Shown here: piece by piece, positions 15,169-22,519 of the stretch
Layout of the letters: each line of letters begins with the position of its first letter
Numbering within the stretch: the first letter of the stretch is position 1
Source: JBBDWZ01 sp050732575
GTDB lineage: Bacteria > Gemmatimonadota > Gemmatimonadetes > Longimicrobiales > RSA9
Direction: 5' to 3'
NCBI GenBank assembly: GCA_050732575.1
Contig: JBOHRF010000059.1
Coordinates: forward strand, 1-22,519
DNA length: 22,519 nucleotides
The notes under the pieces: model-generated
The model's input: only the letters and a program-made list of their open reading frames with translations
Told to the model about the DNA's origin: nothing
The model's database searches: none
Made by a program: the position numbers and the translations under genes

Positions 15169-18100
15169 CGGACCTCCATCGTTGCGGTCGCAGGCGAGGC
15201 GAGCGCGGGAATCGTTTCCCGCTCCAGCTCAATGGGCGAGGTGCGGAGTGTGCTGGCGGGCGCCGGCGCGCGCCGGCTGCGCGCACGCTCGAGCACCACG
15301 AAGACGGCGGGCACCAGGTACAACGTCAACAGGGTCGACACAACGAGTCCGCCGATGATCGAATAGCCCAAAGGTCTGCGGCTGCCCGCACCCGCACCCA
15401 GACCGAGTGCAATGGGCAAAGCGCCGAAGATGGCGGCCACGGATGTCATGAGAATGGGCCGCAGTCGGATGCGACCGGCCTCGCGCATGGCGGACAACGC
15501 GTCATGCCCGCGCGCGCGCAAATCGTTGGCATAGGTCACCAGCAGAATGGAGTTTTTGGAGACCAGGCCAATCAGCAGAATCATGCCGACCTGGCTGTAC
15601 ACGTTGAGCGTAGAGCCGGCCAGCCAGAGGGCACCCAGAGCGCCGGTCACAGCCAGAGGCACGGCCAGCAGGACGGTGAACGGGTGTACCAGTGACTCGA
15701 ATTGCGCGGCCAACACCATGAACACGAAAATCAAGGCCAGAGCAAACGCGAAATACAGCGCACCGCCACTCTCGCGGAACTCGCGTGACTCACCGGCCAG
15801 GTCGACCGTGCTGCCCGCAGGCAGCACCTGTGCGGCTGCCGCGTTCAAGGAATCCAGTGCCTGGCCGAGGGTGAAGCCGGGCGCCATACTGGCGGAAAGC
15901 GTGAACGAGCGGACCCGGTTGTGATGGTTGAGCTGGCGCGGACCGATGCGTTCTTCCACGCGCGTCACGGCATCGAGCTGCACCAGGGCACCGTCGCGAC
16001 CGCGCACCTGCAAGCCGCTAATGTCAGACGGGCTGGCCCGCTCGGCCGGATCGAGTCGCAGAATTACATCGTAGAGTTTGTTGTCGGACGTGAAGCGCGT
16101 GACATCGCGACCGCCCAACAGTGTCTGCAGCGTGGTGGCAATATCACGGGCCGGCACGCCCAGGTCTTCGGCCCGATCGCGATCCAGCGATACCACCAGC
16201 TCGGGGCGGGTCACACGCAGGTCGGTGTCGACGTTCATGAGTCCCGGAATCGTGCTGGCGCGCGCCACCAACGCATCCATGCCGTTGACCAACGCTTCGA
16301 AATCACGATTCTTCACCACGAACTGCACGGCCGGCGTGAAGCCACCGAAAGCGGGCGGGTTGGTGGCAAAAGCGAACACGCCAGGCACGCCGAAGAACAT
16401 CTGCGGCTGCACGGCCGTGATGATGTCCTGGGCCGACTGTTCGCGCTCCTCCCAGTCATCCAGCAGCGCGCCCACCATCGCCGAGTTGGGCGGTCCGCCA
16501 AAACCAACCACGGCGAAGGACGAACGCACACCTTCCGTGCCCAGCACCAGCCCTTCGATCTGGCGCACGTATTCATCCGTGTAGGCCACGGTTGCACCCT
16601 CGGGCGCGACCACGAACGTGAAGAAGAAGCCGCGATCGTCGGGCGGCACGAACTCGCGCTTGAGCGAGGTGAAGAGCAGCACCGCAAATGCGGTGAGCAA
16701 TGCGCCCCCACCCATGACCGCGAACGGACGGCGCAAGGCGTGCTCGAGCGTCTGGCCGTAGCGCCTGGTGATGCCGTTCAGGACGGCACCCACCAGATGA
16801 TGGAAACGCGACTCACGCGCCGACACGCGCAGGATCCTGGCCGACAACATGGGTGTGAGCGTGAGGGCGACAATGCCGGAGATCAGTACGGAACCGCCCA
16901 CCGCTACACCAAACTCGTTGAACAAACGGCCGGTCGCGCCGGTCAGAAACAGGAGGGGCGAGAACACAGCGATCAGGGAAATGGTGGTGGCAATCACGGC
17001 GGTCGTGATCTCACGCGTGCCATCGATCGCAGCGGTCTGCGGGTCCTTGCGCAATTCCTCCTGATGCCGGTACGCGTTCTCCAGGACGATAATGGCATCG
17101 TCGACCACAATGCCGATGGCCAGGATCAGCCCGAGCAGCGTGAACGTATTCACGGAATAGCCGAGCGCCGACAGGATGGCGAACGTGCCGACAATGGAGA
17201 CCGGGATGGCCAGCGCCGGAATGATGGTGGCGCGCAGCGTGGCCAGGAACAGGAAGATGATGAGAATCACCAGCACGGCCGTGAGTACCAGCGTTTCCTT
17301 CGCTTCCTGGATCGAGCGCTGGATGAACACGGAGCCATCGAACGCCATCTTCAATTCGACGCCGGCCGGCAGAGCGGCCTGCACAGCGGGCAGCTCGTTA
17401 TGCACGGCCTCGGCCACTTCGATCACGTTGGACTTGGACTGACGCAGCACGCCGATGAAGACCGCGTCCGTGGCCGAGTAGCGAACCACGGATCGCTCGT
17501 CTTCCGGGCCCGGCTCCACGCGCGCGACATCACCCAGCTTTACCAGCGGGCCGCCGCGGCTGGGCACGGTCAGTTCCGCAAATTCGCCAGGCGTCTTCAT
17601 CTCGCCTAGATAGCGCACCGAGAACTCGCGCCGCTGCGATTCAATGCGGCCCGCCGGGATCTCGACGCTGCGCGTGCGAATCGCGTTTTCTACGTCCTGC
17701 GCGGTCATTCCGCGGGCCGCCAACTCGCGCGGCGACAGCCAGACGCGCATGGCAAAACGCCGCTCGCCGAAGATGGGCGCACCGGAAACACCGGCTATGG
17801 TCTGCAGTCGCGGTTTCACCTGCCGGTCCGCAATGTCCGAGAGCTCCATGAGCCCATAACTCTTCGACGTCAACGCCAGGAAGATGATGGGAAACGCATC
17901 CGCTTCCTGCTTGGCTACCACCGGCTCTTCCACATCTTCGGGCAACAGCCCGCGCACGCGCGACACTTTGTCGCGTACATCCTGCGCGGCATCCTCGATC
18001 TGACGGTCCAGCGTGAACTCCAACGTGATGGTCGCCAGCTGCTCCTGGCTGGCACTGGTCATGGTGCGCAATCCTTCCAGACTCGACAGCTCTTCCTCCA

Positions 18101-18299
18101 ACACGTCCGTTACTGCTGACTCTACTACCTGCGGGTTGGCGCCCGGCAACAACACGGTCACGGATACAACCGGTGGGTCCGCATCTGGGAATTCGCGCAC
18201 GGGAAGCCGCGTGTATCCGATCACGCCAACCAGCACCAAACCGAGACTGACCATACTGGCCAGGACCGGTCGCCTGATGAATGTCTCTGTCAGTTGCAT
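15165..18299 (-). CDS. RND (HAE1-type) multidrug efflux pump
   Basis: 1044 residues, the usual length. ATG 18299-18297 follows AAGGAG. The N-terminus FIRRPVLASMVSLGLVLVG with VREFPDADPP is characteristic of the AcrB/MexB/MdtBC class. The periplasmic pore-domain halves are present, and transmembrane helices 2-6 follow LVLTAVLVILIIFLFL. Helix 4 carries GIVVDDAIIVLEN with Asp400 and Asp401, the proton-relay pair (AcrB Asp407/408). A second set of helices near the C-terminus includes VPLAVTGALGALWL and SIIGGLVVSTLLTLYLVPAVFV. It exports amphiphilic compounds from the periplasm or inner-membrane outer leaflet using proton flux. Substrates cannot be predicted. It is first in its operon, and the gap ahead of it (18300-18977) contains no transcription-regulator gene. 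Confidence 0.95.
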   Translation of the reverse strand: MQLTETFIRRPVLASMVSLGLVLVGVIGYTRLPVREFPDADPPVVSVTVLLPGANPQVVESAVTDVLEEELSSLEGLRTMTSASQEQLATITLEFTLDRQIEDAAQDVRDKVSRVRGLLPEDVEEPVVAKQEADAFPIIFLALTSKSYGLMELSDIADRQVKPRLQTIAGVSGAPIFGERRFAMRVWLSPRELAARGMTAQDVENAIRTRSVEIPAGRIESQRREFSVRYLGEMKTPGEFAELTVPSRGGPLVKLGDVARVEPGPEDERSVVRYSATDAVFIGVLRQSKSNVIEVAEAVHNELPAVQAALPAGVELKMAFDGSVFIQRSIQEAKETLVLTAVLVILIIFLFLATLRATIIPALAIPVSIVGTFAILSALGYSVNTFTLLGLILAIGIVVDDAIIVLENAYRHQEELRKDPQTAAIDGTREITTAVIATTISLIAVFSPLLFLTGATGRLFNEFGVAVGGSVLISGIVALTLTPMLSARILRVSARESRFHHLVGAVLNGITRRYGQTLEHALRRPFAVMGGGALLTAFAVLLFTSLKREFVPPDDRGFFFTFVVAPEGATVAYTDEYVRQIEGLVLGTEGVRSSFAVVGFGGPPNSAMVGALLDDWEEREQSAQDIITAVQPQMFFGVPGVFAFATNPPAFGGFTPAVQFVVKNRDFEALVNGMDALVARASTIPGLMNVDTDLRVTRPELVVSLDRDRAEDLGVPARDIATTLQTLLGGRDVTRFTSDNKLYDVILRLDPAERASPSDISGLQVRGRDGALVQLDAVTRVEERIGPRQLNHHNRVRSFTLSASMAPGFTLGQALDSLNAAAAQVLPAGSTVDLAGESREFRESGGALYFAFALALIFVFMVLAAQFESLVHPFTVLLAVPLAVTGALGALWLAGSTLNVYSQVGMILLIGLVSKNSILLVTYANDLRARGHDALSAMREAGRIRLRPILMTSVAAIFGALPIALGLGAGAGSRRPLGYSIIGGLVVSTLLTLYLVPAVFVVLERARSRRAPAPASTLRTSPIELERETIPALASPATATMEVR

Positions 18300-18310
18300 G
18301 AATCTCCTTT

Positions 18311-18554
18311 TCGGCTGCGCCGGGCGCGTTTTCGCTGGCGCGAAAACGGGCGCGCGGTGCGGGCGCGTGGCGGCTGCGGCGCACGGGCGCCCCTTCGGGG
18401 TTGTCCACGCGAGCGCTTACGCGCTACGCGACCTGCTCCTGTCATGCTTCCTACGGCTGTGCGTTTTCGATTTGCACCGCGCGCAGCGTACTCATTGAGA
18501 CGGTTGCGGCACCATTTCTCATCGCGTTCCCCGAAGGGCGCCCGGCGCAGCCGA
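18311..18554. repeat. GC-rich inverted-repeat family (three related copies)
   Basis: TCGGCTGCGCCGGGCGC at 18311-18327 recurs as a perfect 17-base reverse complement at 18538-18554. A third, longer related copy lies at 18371-18400 (CGGCTGCG, an insertion, then GGGCGCCCC followed by TTCGGGG). It shares GGGCGCC(C)CTTCGGGG with the reverse of 18529-18543. The first copy ends four bases before the AAGGAG ribosome site of the pump gene. No coding capacity, and no flanking duplication was found. Confidence 0.65.
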
Positions 18555-18914
18555 TCAAGCGACACCGGCCCCGGGGCTGCACGCAATTTCGTGCGGCCCT
18601 ACGAGAGCGGCGTCTGTAACGATGGGTTGGGACCTCGACCATTGGACGGGACGAGCCGGCGCGGATCCTGGCCGGAGACCGAAGATATACCGAAACTCTA
18701 TCGCCCGCAAATCCGTTTGAAACGGCTGTCAGATCCTCGCTCCCTCCCGTACTCGTCGAATTGGGCGGACTTTTTTCGACAAGCAAGCTACGCAGGTGCT
18801 GAGGAAGCGGCTAAGTCCGAGCCCGCCAGAGGCTTCTATCGTGTGGCCAGCGGCCGTTTCGGGCGGGCCATTTTCCGGGGGTGCGTGCGCTCGCACTGGC
18901 CAGGTCCCAGGCAT

Positions 18915-18920
18915 TATTAT
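18915..18920 (+). promoter_or_regulatory. Possible -10 hexamer for the propeller gene
   Basis: TATTAT matches five of six -10 consensus bases and lies 57 bases before the ATG at 18978. No acceptable -35 lies 16-18 bases upstream, so support is weak. Confidence 0.25.
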
Positions 18921-18977
18921 GCCCGTCCATCCTGCACGGCACGATCTCGGAAACATCTATCGGTCTGGAGGTTGAAC

Positions 18978-21900
18978 ATGGTCGCGTGGCGGCGAATCGG
19001 GATCATCGGCGCATCGTTGGTCGTGAGTTTGAGCGGGCCAGCGATCGGCCAGTCGGTGCCGGTGGCCGAGGAATTCGAGCGGCTGCATTTCCGCTCCATC
19101 GGCCCAGCCACCATGTCGGGTCGCATCTCCGATCTGGCCGTCTATGAGCGGAATCCGGCCGTGTACTACGTGGCCACGGCCCATGGCGGCGTCTGGAAGA
19201 CCACGAGTAACGGGGCGATGTACGCGCCGTTGTTCCAGAACGAAGGCCTGATTTCGACGGGCGCCGTGGCCATGTCACAGGCCAATCCCGACCTGGTGTG
19301 GGTGGGTGCCGGCGAGTCGAACAATCGGCAGAGCACATCGTGGGGCGGTGGCATCTACAAGTCGACCGATGGCGGCAAGACATTTCAGCAGGTGGGGCTG
19401 GCCGAGTCGCGCCACATCAACCGCATCGTGATCGATCCCGCCAACAACGACATTGTGCTGGTGGCGGCAACCGGACCGTTGTTCGGCGCGGGCGGCGATC
19501 GCGGCGTTTACAAGACCACGGACGGCGGTCGCACGTGGAAGCGCGTGCTTCACGTTGATGACGACACAGGTGCGAATGACCTGGTCCAGTCGGCCACGGA
19601 TCCGCGGGTCTTCTATGCATCGATGTACCAGCGCCGGCGTAATGCGTGTTGCATGAATGGCGGCGGTCCGGGCAGCGGCATCTGGAAGTCGACAGATAGC
19701 GGTGATACCTGGTCGCGCGTGTCGGGCGGTGGCCTGCCTGCGGGTCCGCTGGGCCGCATCGCGCTCGATGCCTATCGCAAGAACGGCAACGTTGTGTACG
19801 CCACCATTGAGGGACCGGGCGGCGGGCGTGGGGGTGGTGGCGGCGAAGAGGCGGGTCCGGGTGCGGACACGGCGGCGGCCGGACGCGCCGGTGGACGTGG
19901 TGGTGCAGGCGGGGGCGCAGGCGCGGGCGTGGGTGGCGTGTATCGCTCCGATGATGGCGCTGCGACCTGGCGGCGGGTGAGCAACGTGAACCCGCGGCCC
20001 ATGTATTTCAGCCAGATGCGGATCGACCCCAACAGTGCAGATCGCATCTACATGGGCGGTGTGGGCCTGCACATGAGCGTTGATGGCGGCCGCACCTTCG
20101 AGACCGATGCTGCGCTGGTTACTCACGATGATGTGCACGCCATCTGGATCAATCCCGCTAACTCGGAGCACGTGTTGATCGGCAACGATGGCGGTTTGGC
20201 GGTTTCCTACGACATGAGCAAGACCTGGACGTTCCTGCCCAACTTGCCGGTCGGCTTGTTTTACCACGTGAGCTTCGACATGGAAACGCCGTTCAACGTG
20301 TGCGGCGGCATGCAGGACAACTACAACTGGTGTGGTCCCAGTGCTTCGCGTATGAACCGCGGCATCATGAACTACGACTGGTTCCAGATCCAGGGCGGCG
20401 ATGGTTTCCATGCGATCCCGGATTTGCGCGACTCGCGCATCATCTACACGGAGTCGCAGAATGGCAACATGATCCGGCGCAACAAGGTCACGGGCGAATC
20501 GAAGAACATCCGACCGGTAGCGACCAACGTGACCAATGCCACAGCCGGCGAAGCGTACCGGTGGAACTGGGACACACCGATCATGCTCTCGCCGCACGAT
20601 CCAGGAATTCTGCTGGTCGCGGCGAACCGTGTGTTCCGCTCTGCGGACCGGGGCGATTCGTGGCGTGCCATCAGTCCGGACCTCACGAGCAATGCCAATC
20701 GCAACACGATAGTCACCATGGGCGTGCGCAACGATTCCATCAACATCTCGCGCAACGACGGCATCGGCTCCTGGCCCACCATCATCTCACTGGCGGAATC
20801 GCCGAAGCAGCCAGGCGTCTTTTATACGGGCACCGACGATGGCGTGGTCAGCGTTTCCCGGGATAGCGGCAAAACCTGGCACAATGTGACCAGCAAATTG
20901 ACCAACCTGCCGGCGGGTGGCGTCGTATCGGAGGTCGTGCCTTCCCGCCACACCGCGGGCACGGTATACGTCACGGTCGACAACCATCTGCTGAACGACT
21001 ACAACAGTTACATCTGGGCCAGCACCGATTTTGGTGCGACGTTCCGCTCGATTGCCGCAAATCTGCGGGGCGAGAATGTGCGCACGCTCACCGAAGATCT
21101 GAAGAATCCGGATGTCCTGTACATCGGCACGGAGACCGGGGTCTTCCTCTCGCTCGATCGGGGTGGTAGCTGGCGCCGACTCAAGGCCAACCTGCCCACC
21201 GTGCGGGTGGACGAAATCACGCTGCATCCGCGCGACAATGCCATGATCGTGGCCACCCACGGTCGCGTGCTCTGGATCCTGGATCATCTCGAACCCATCC
21301 AGGAGTATGCGGCCGCACAGCGCGTGGCCAGCGCCAAGCTGTTCACGGTGCCCGGCGCGTTGCAGTGGAAGCAGAAGGACGATCGCAACGATGAGTTCTG
21401 GGGCCATCAGTTCTTCGTGGGTGAAAACCCGCCTGTTGATGCCGTCATCCAGTACCATCTCAAGCAACAGGTCAACGATCTCAAGCTGCGCATCACGAAT
21501 GGGGCCGGTGCGAACGTGCGCGAGCTCGCGGCGCCCAACAATCGCAGGCAGCCCGGCATTCAGACGCTGTGCTGGGATCAGCGCGTCGAGCCCATCACGA
21601 CGCCGCCGGACACGGCTGCTGCTGCCGGGGGTGGTCGGGCGGGCGCTCCGGGCCGCGGTGGTGGCGGGGGCGGTGGTCGTGGTGGTGCGAACATCCCAGG
21701 CGTGCCAACGCCGTTGCCGACCGCCGGTTATCTGCCTGCCAATCCCTGTGCTCAGGGTGACGAAGGGGGCGGACGTGGGGGTGGCGGTGGTGGAGGTGGG
21801 GGCAATGCAGGCCCGCACGTGGTGCCGGGTACTTACAATGTTGCCCTGGTCGTGAATGGCTCGGTGGTCGAGACCAGGCCCCTGCGCATCATCATGGACC

Positions 21901-22469
21901 CGGCCGTTCCGCTCACCGTGGCGCAGCGCGCGCGTTACAACGACCTCGTGATCGACCTGCACGAGCTGCAACGGCGCGCAACGGCCGTTGCTGGAAAACT
22001 CACGGCGCTCTCCACACAGCTGATGGCGACTGACACCAATGTCAAAAGCGCCACCGATCTGCCAGCCGATCTCAAAACGCAATTCGACGCGCTCAACAAG
22101 GACTTCAACACCGTGCGCGTGAAGTTTGGTGTGGCGGCGCCGGGTGAGGCTGGGCGCGGCGGCGGAGCGGGTGGAGGTCGCGGTGGTGGTGGTGGTGGTG
22201 GTGGTGGTGGTGGAGGAGGTGGTGGTGGTGGCCGTGGCGGCGGCGCGCCCGATCCGGCCAACGTATTGGGACGCGCGGCTGCCCTCAAGGGGCAATTGAT
22301 GTCGATATGGGAAATGCCGAGCGCTGCGCTGCTCACGCAATACAATGAAGTGAAGCTGGCATTGCCCAGGGTTGTGACCGAGGCCAACGCATTCCTGGCG
22401 CGTGCGCGTACGCTGAGCGAGAGCTTGAAGCGCCATTCCATCACGTTGACGGTGCCGCCGGCGCAATAA
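18978..22469 (+). CDS. VPS10/sortilin-type Asp-box propeller protein, exported, with Gly-rich inserts
   Basis: 1163 residues. ATG 18978 follows GGAGG (18967-18971) by six bases and starts a Sec signal (RIGIIGASLVVSLSGPAIGQ). The same frame is open upstream to 18294 but does not look coding. The beta-propeller carries nine Asp-box-like motifs, at about residues 128 (KSTDGGKTF), 179 (KTTDGGRTW), 237, 323, 367, 554, 627, 682 and 725, as in VPS10/sortilin and BNR-repeat proteins. A C-terminal Ig-like region (TYNVALVVNGSVVETRPL) and a helical segment (about 990-1050) follow. Four Gly/Arg/Ala-rich stretches (about 278-321, 878-906, 927-946, 1053-1092) interrupt the fold. The family is often labelled glycosyl hydrolase without proof; a ligand-binding or sialidase-like role is possible. 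Adjacent genes give no operon context. The function is unknown, the fold fairly certain. Confidence 0.88.
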   Translation: MVAWRRIGIIGASLVVSLSGPAIGQSVPVAEEFERLHFRSIGPATMSGRISDLAVYERNPAVYYVATAHGGVWKTTSNGAMYAPLFQNEGLISTGAVAMSQANPDLVWVGAGESNNRQSTSWGGGIYKSTDGGKTFQQVGLAESRHINRIVIDPANNDIVLVAATGPLFGAGGDRGVYKTTDGGRTWKRVLHVDDDTGANDLVQSATDPRVFYASMYQRRRNACCMNGGGPGSGIWKSTDSGDTWSRVSGGGLPAGPLGRIALDAYRKNGNVVYATIEGPGGGRGGGGGEEAGPGADTAAAGRAGGRGGAGGGAGAGVGGVYRSDDGAATWRRVSNVNPRPMYFSQMRIDPNSADRIYMGGVGLHMSVDGGRTFETDAALVTHDDVHAIWINPANSEHVLIGNDGGLAVSYDMSKTWTFLPNLPVGLFYHVSFDMETPFNVCGGMQDNYNWCGPSASRMNRGIMNYDWFQIQGGDGFHAIPDLRDSRIIYTESQNGNMIRRNKVTGESKNIRPVATNVTNATAGEAYRWNWDTPIMLSPHDPGILLVAANRVFRSADRGDSWRAISPDLTSNANRNTIVTMGVRNDSINISRNDGIGSWPTIISLAESPKQPGVFYTGTDDGVVSVSRDSGKTWHNVTSKLTNLPAGGVVSEVVPSRHTAGTVYVTVDNHLLNDYNSYIWASTDFGATFRSIAANLRGENVRTLTEDLKNPDVLYIGTETGVFLSLDRGGSWRRLKANLPTVRVDEITLHPRDNAMIVATHGRVLWILDHLEPIQEYAAAQRVASAKLFTVPGALQWKQKDDRNDEFWGHQFFVGENPPVDAVIQYHLKQQVNDLKLRITNGAGANVRELAAPNNRRQPGIQTLCWDQRVEPITTPPDTAAAAGGGRAGAPGRGGGGGGGRGGANIPGVPTPLPTAGYLPANPCAQGDEGGGRGGGGGGGGGNAGPHVVPGTYNVALVVNGSVVETRPLRIIMDPAVPLTVAQRARYNDLVIDLHELQRRATAVAGKLTALSTQLMATDTNVKSATDLPADLKTQFDALNKDFNTVRVKFGVAAPGEAGRGGGAGGGRGGGGGGGGGGGGGGGGGRGGGAPDPANVLGRAAALKGQLMSIWEMPSAALLTQYNEVKLALPRVVTEANAFLARARTLSESLKRHSITLTVPPAQ
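22182..22229 (+). repeat. In-frame GGT trinucleotide repeat
   Basis: Ten GGT copies (22182-22211), two GGA, then four GGT (22218-22229), encoding poly-Gly in the fourth Gly-rich insert of the propeller protein. The repeat is in frame, so gain or loss of units would change length without a frameshift. Confidence 0.9.
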
Positions 22470-22519
22470 CGACGGCGCAGTGTAGTCGGCGTGGTGGGCG
22501 TTGGCGATGGGGCGGACCC
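22470..22519. other. Tail of the window after the propeller gene
   Basis: Fifty GC-rich bases with no recognised gene or complete hairpin. Nothing further can be said at this edge. Confidence 0.3.

Larger units (their letters stand above)
18300..18977. other. Non-coding divergent region between pump and propeller genes
   Basis: A 678-bp region without a credible gene. The long plus-strand frame through it has no signal, ribosome site or family resemblance and merely runs into the start of the propeller protein. It contains GC-rich inverted repeats in its first 260 bp (listed separately), a 9-bp stem (CGTTTTCGC at 18327-18335 with GCGAAAACG at 18340-18348), a small palindromic CCGTTT-g-AAACGG at 18713-18725, and a lone TATTAT -10-like sequence at 18915-18920. 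It must hold promoters for both divergent genes, but I cannot place them with confidence. Confidence 0.6.

Noticed and set aside
15921..17609. 562-codon open frame on the plus strand inside the pump gene
   Set aside because: It is antisense to an unmistakable RND gene, is rich in His, Arg, Gln and Gly, has no family resemblance, and is the expected shadow of a high-GC gene.
18385..18400. GGGCGCCCCTTCGGGG as a terminator
   Set aside because: A short GC stem with a TTCG-type loop but no T-tract on either strand; better explained as part of the repeat family.
18294..18977. 228-codon extension of the propeller frame
   Set aside because: No signal peptide or ribosome site at its start, Arg-rich composition, and a clear ribosome site plus Sec signal at 18978.
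19275..20597. 440-codon minus-strand frame under the propeller gene, with a similar 559-codon frame at 20787-22466
   Set aside because: Both mirror the propeller gene; low-complexity Thr/Ala/Arg runs correspond to its Gly-rich inserts.

Overview
The window is a GC-rich bacterial chromosome segment of about 22.5 kb with 14 credible protein genes (one cut by the left edge). No rRNA, tRNA, CRISPR array or insertion sequence was seen. The gene mix suits Gemmatimonadota or a similar deep-branching, soil-type Gram-negative. It includes a Ser/Thr kinase with C-terminal TPRs, a VPS10/sortilin-type Asp-box propeller protein with Gly-rich inserts, a carboxypeptidase-regulatory TonB receptor, Ig-like lipoproteins, and a complete RND-TolC-adaptor set that implies an outer membrane. 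This assignment is inference from family composition, not a marker gene.

Layout, left to right. 1-682 (+) is the C-terminal part of a spermidine-synthase-like protein. 836-3339 (+) holds two lipoprotein genes 8 bp apart, a zincin-like metalloprotease with an Ig-like N-terminus and a two-Ig-domain lipoprotein, closed by a strong intrinsic terminator at 3364-3396. 3444-6635 (-) holds a transmembrane Ser/Thr kinase followed by a small lipoprotein. 6906-11493 (-) holds, in transcription order, a TonB-dependent receptor, an ECF sigma factor, its zinc-finger anti-sigma factor (ATGA overlap) and an outer-membrane beta-barrel protein. 11635-12669 (+) is an HtrA-type protease without a visible export signal. 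12699-18299 (-) is a three-gene RND efflux operon ordered pump, TolC, adaptor. 18300-18977 is non-coding and rich in inverted repeats. 18978-22469 (+) is the large Asp-box propeller protein.

The common theme is the cell envelope: outer-membrane uptake, sigma/anti-sigma surveillance, efflux, surface lipoproteins and proteolysis. The best candidate for an undescribed regulatory unit is the sigma/anti-sigma cassette. The same 13-base sequence, TTGTCACAAAACG on the minus strand, lies 4-5 bases after the stop codon of the gene before the cassette and again after the anti-sigma stop, just ahead of the beta-barrel gene. This fits an ECF promoter element that drives both the sigma operon and one target gene. 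Other unusual points are a 12-bp repeat that forms the 3' ends of two convergent genes, and a zincin lipoprotein with non-standard spacing of its putative metal ligands.
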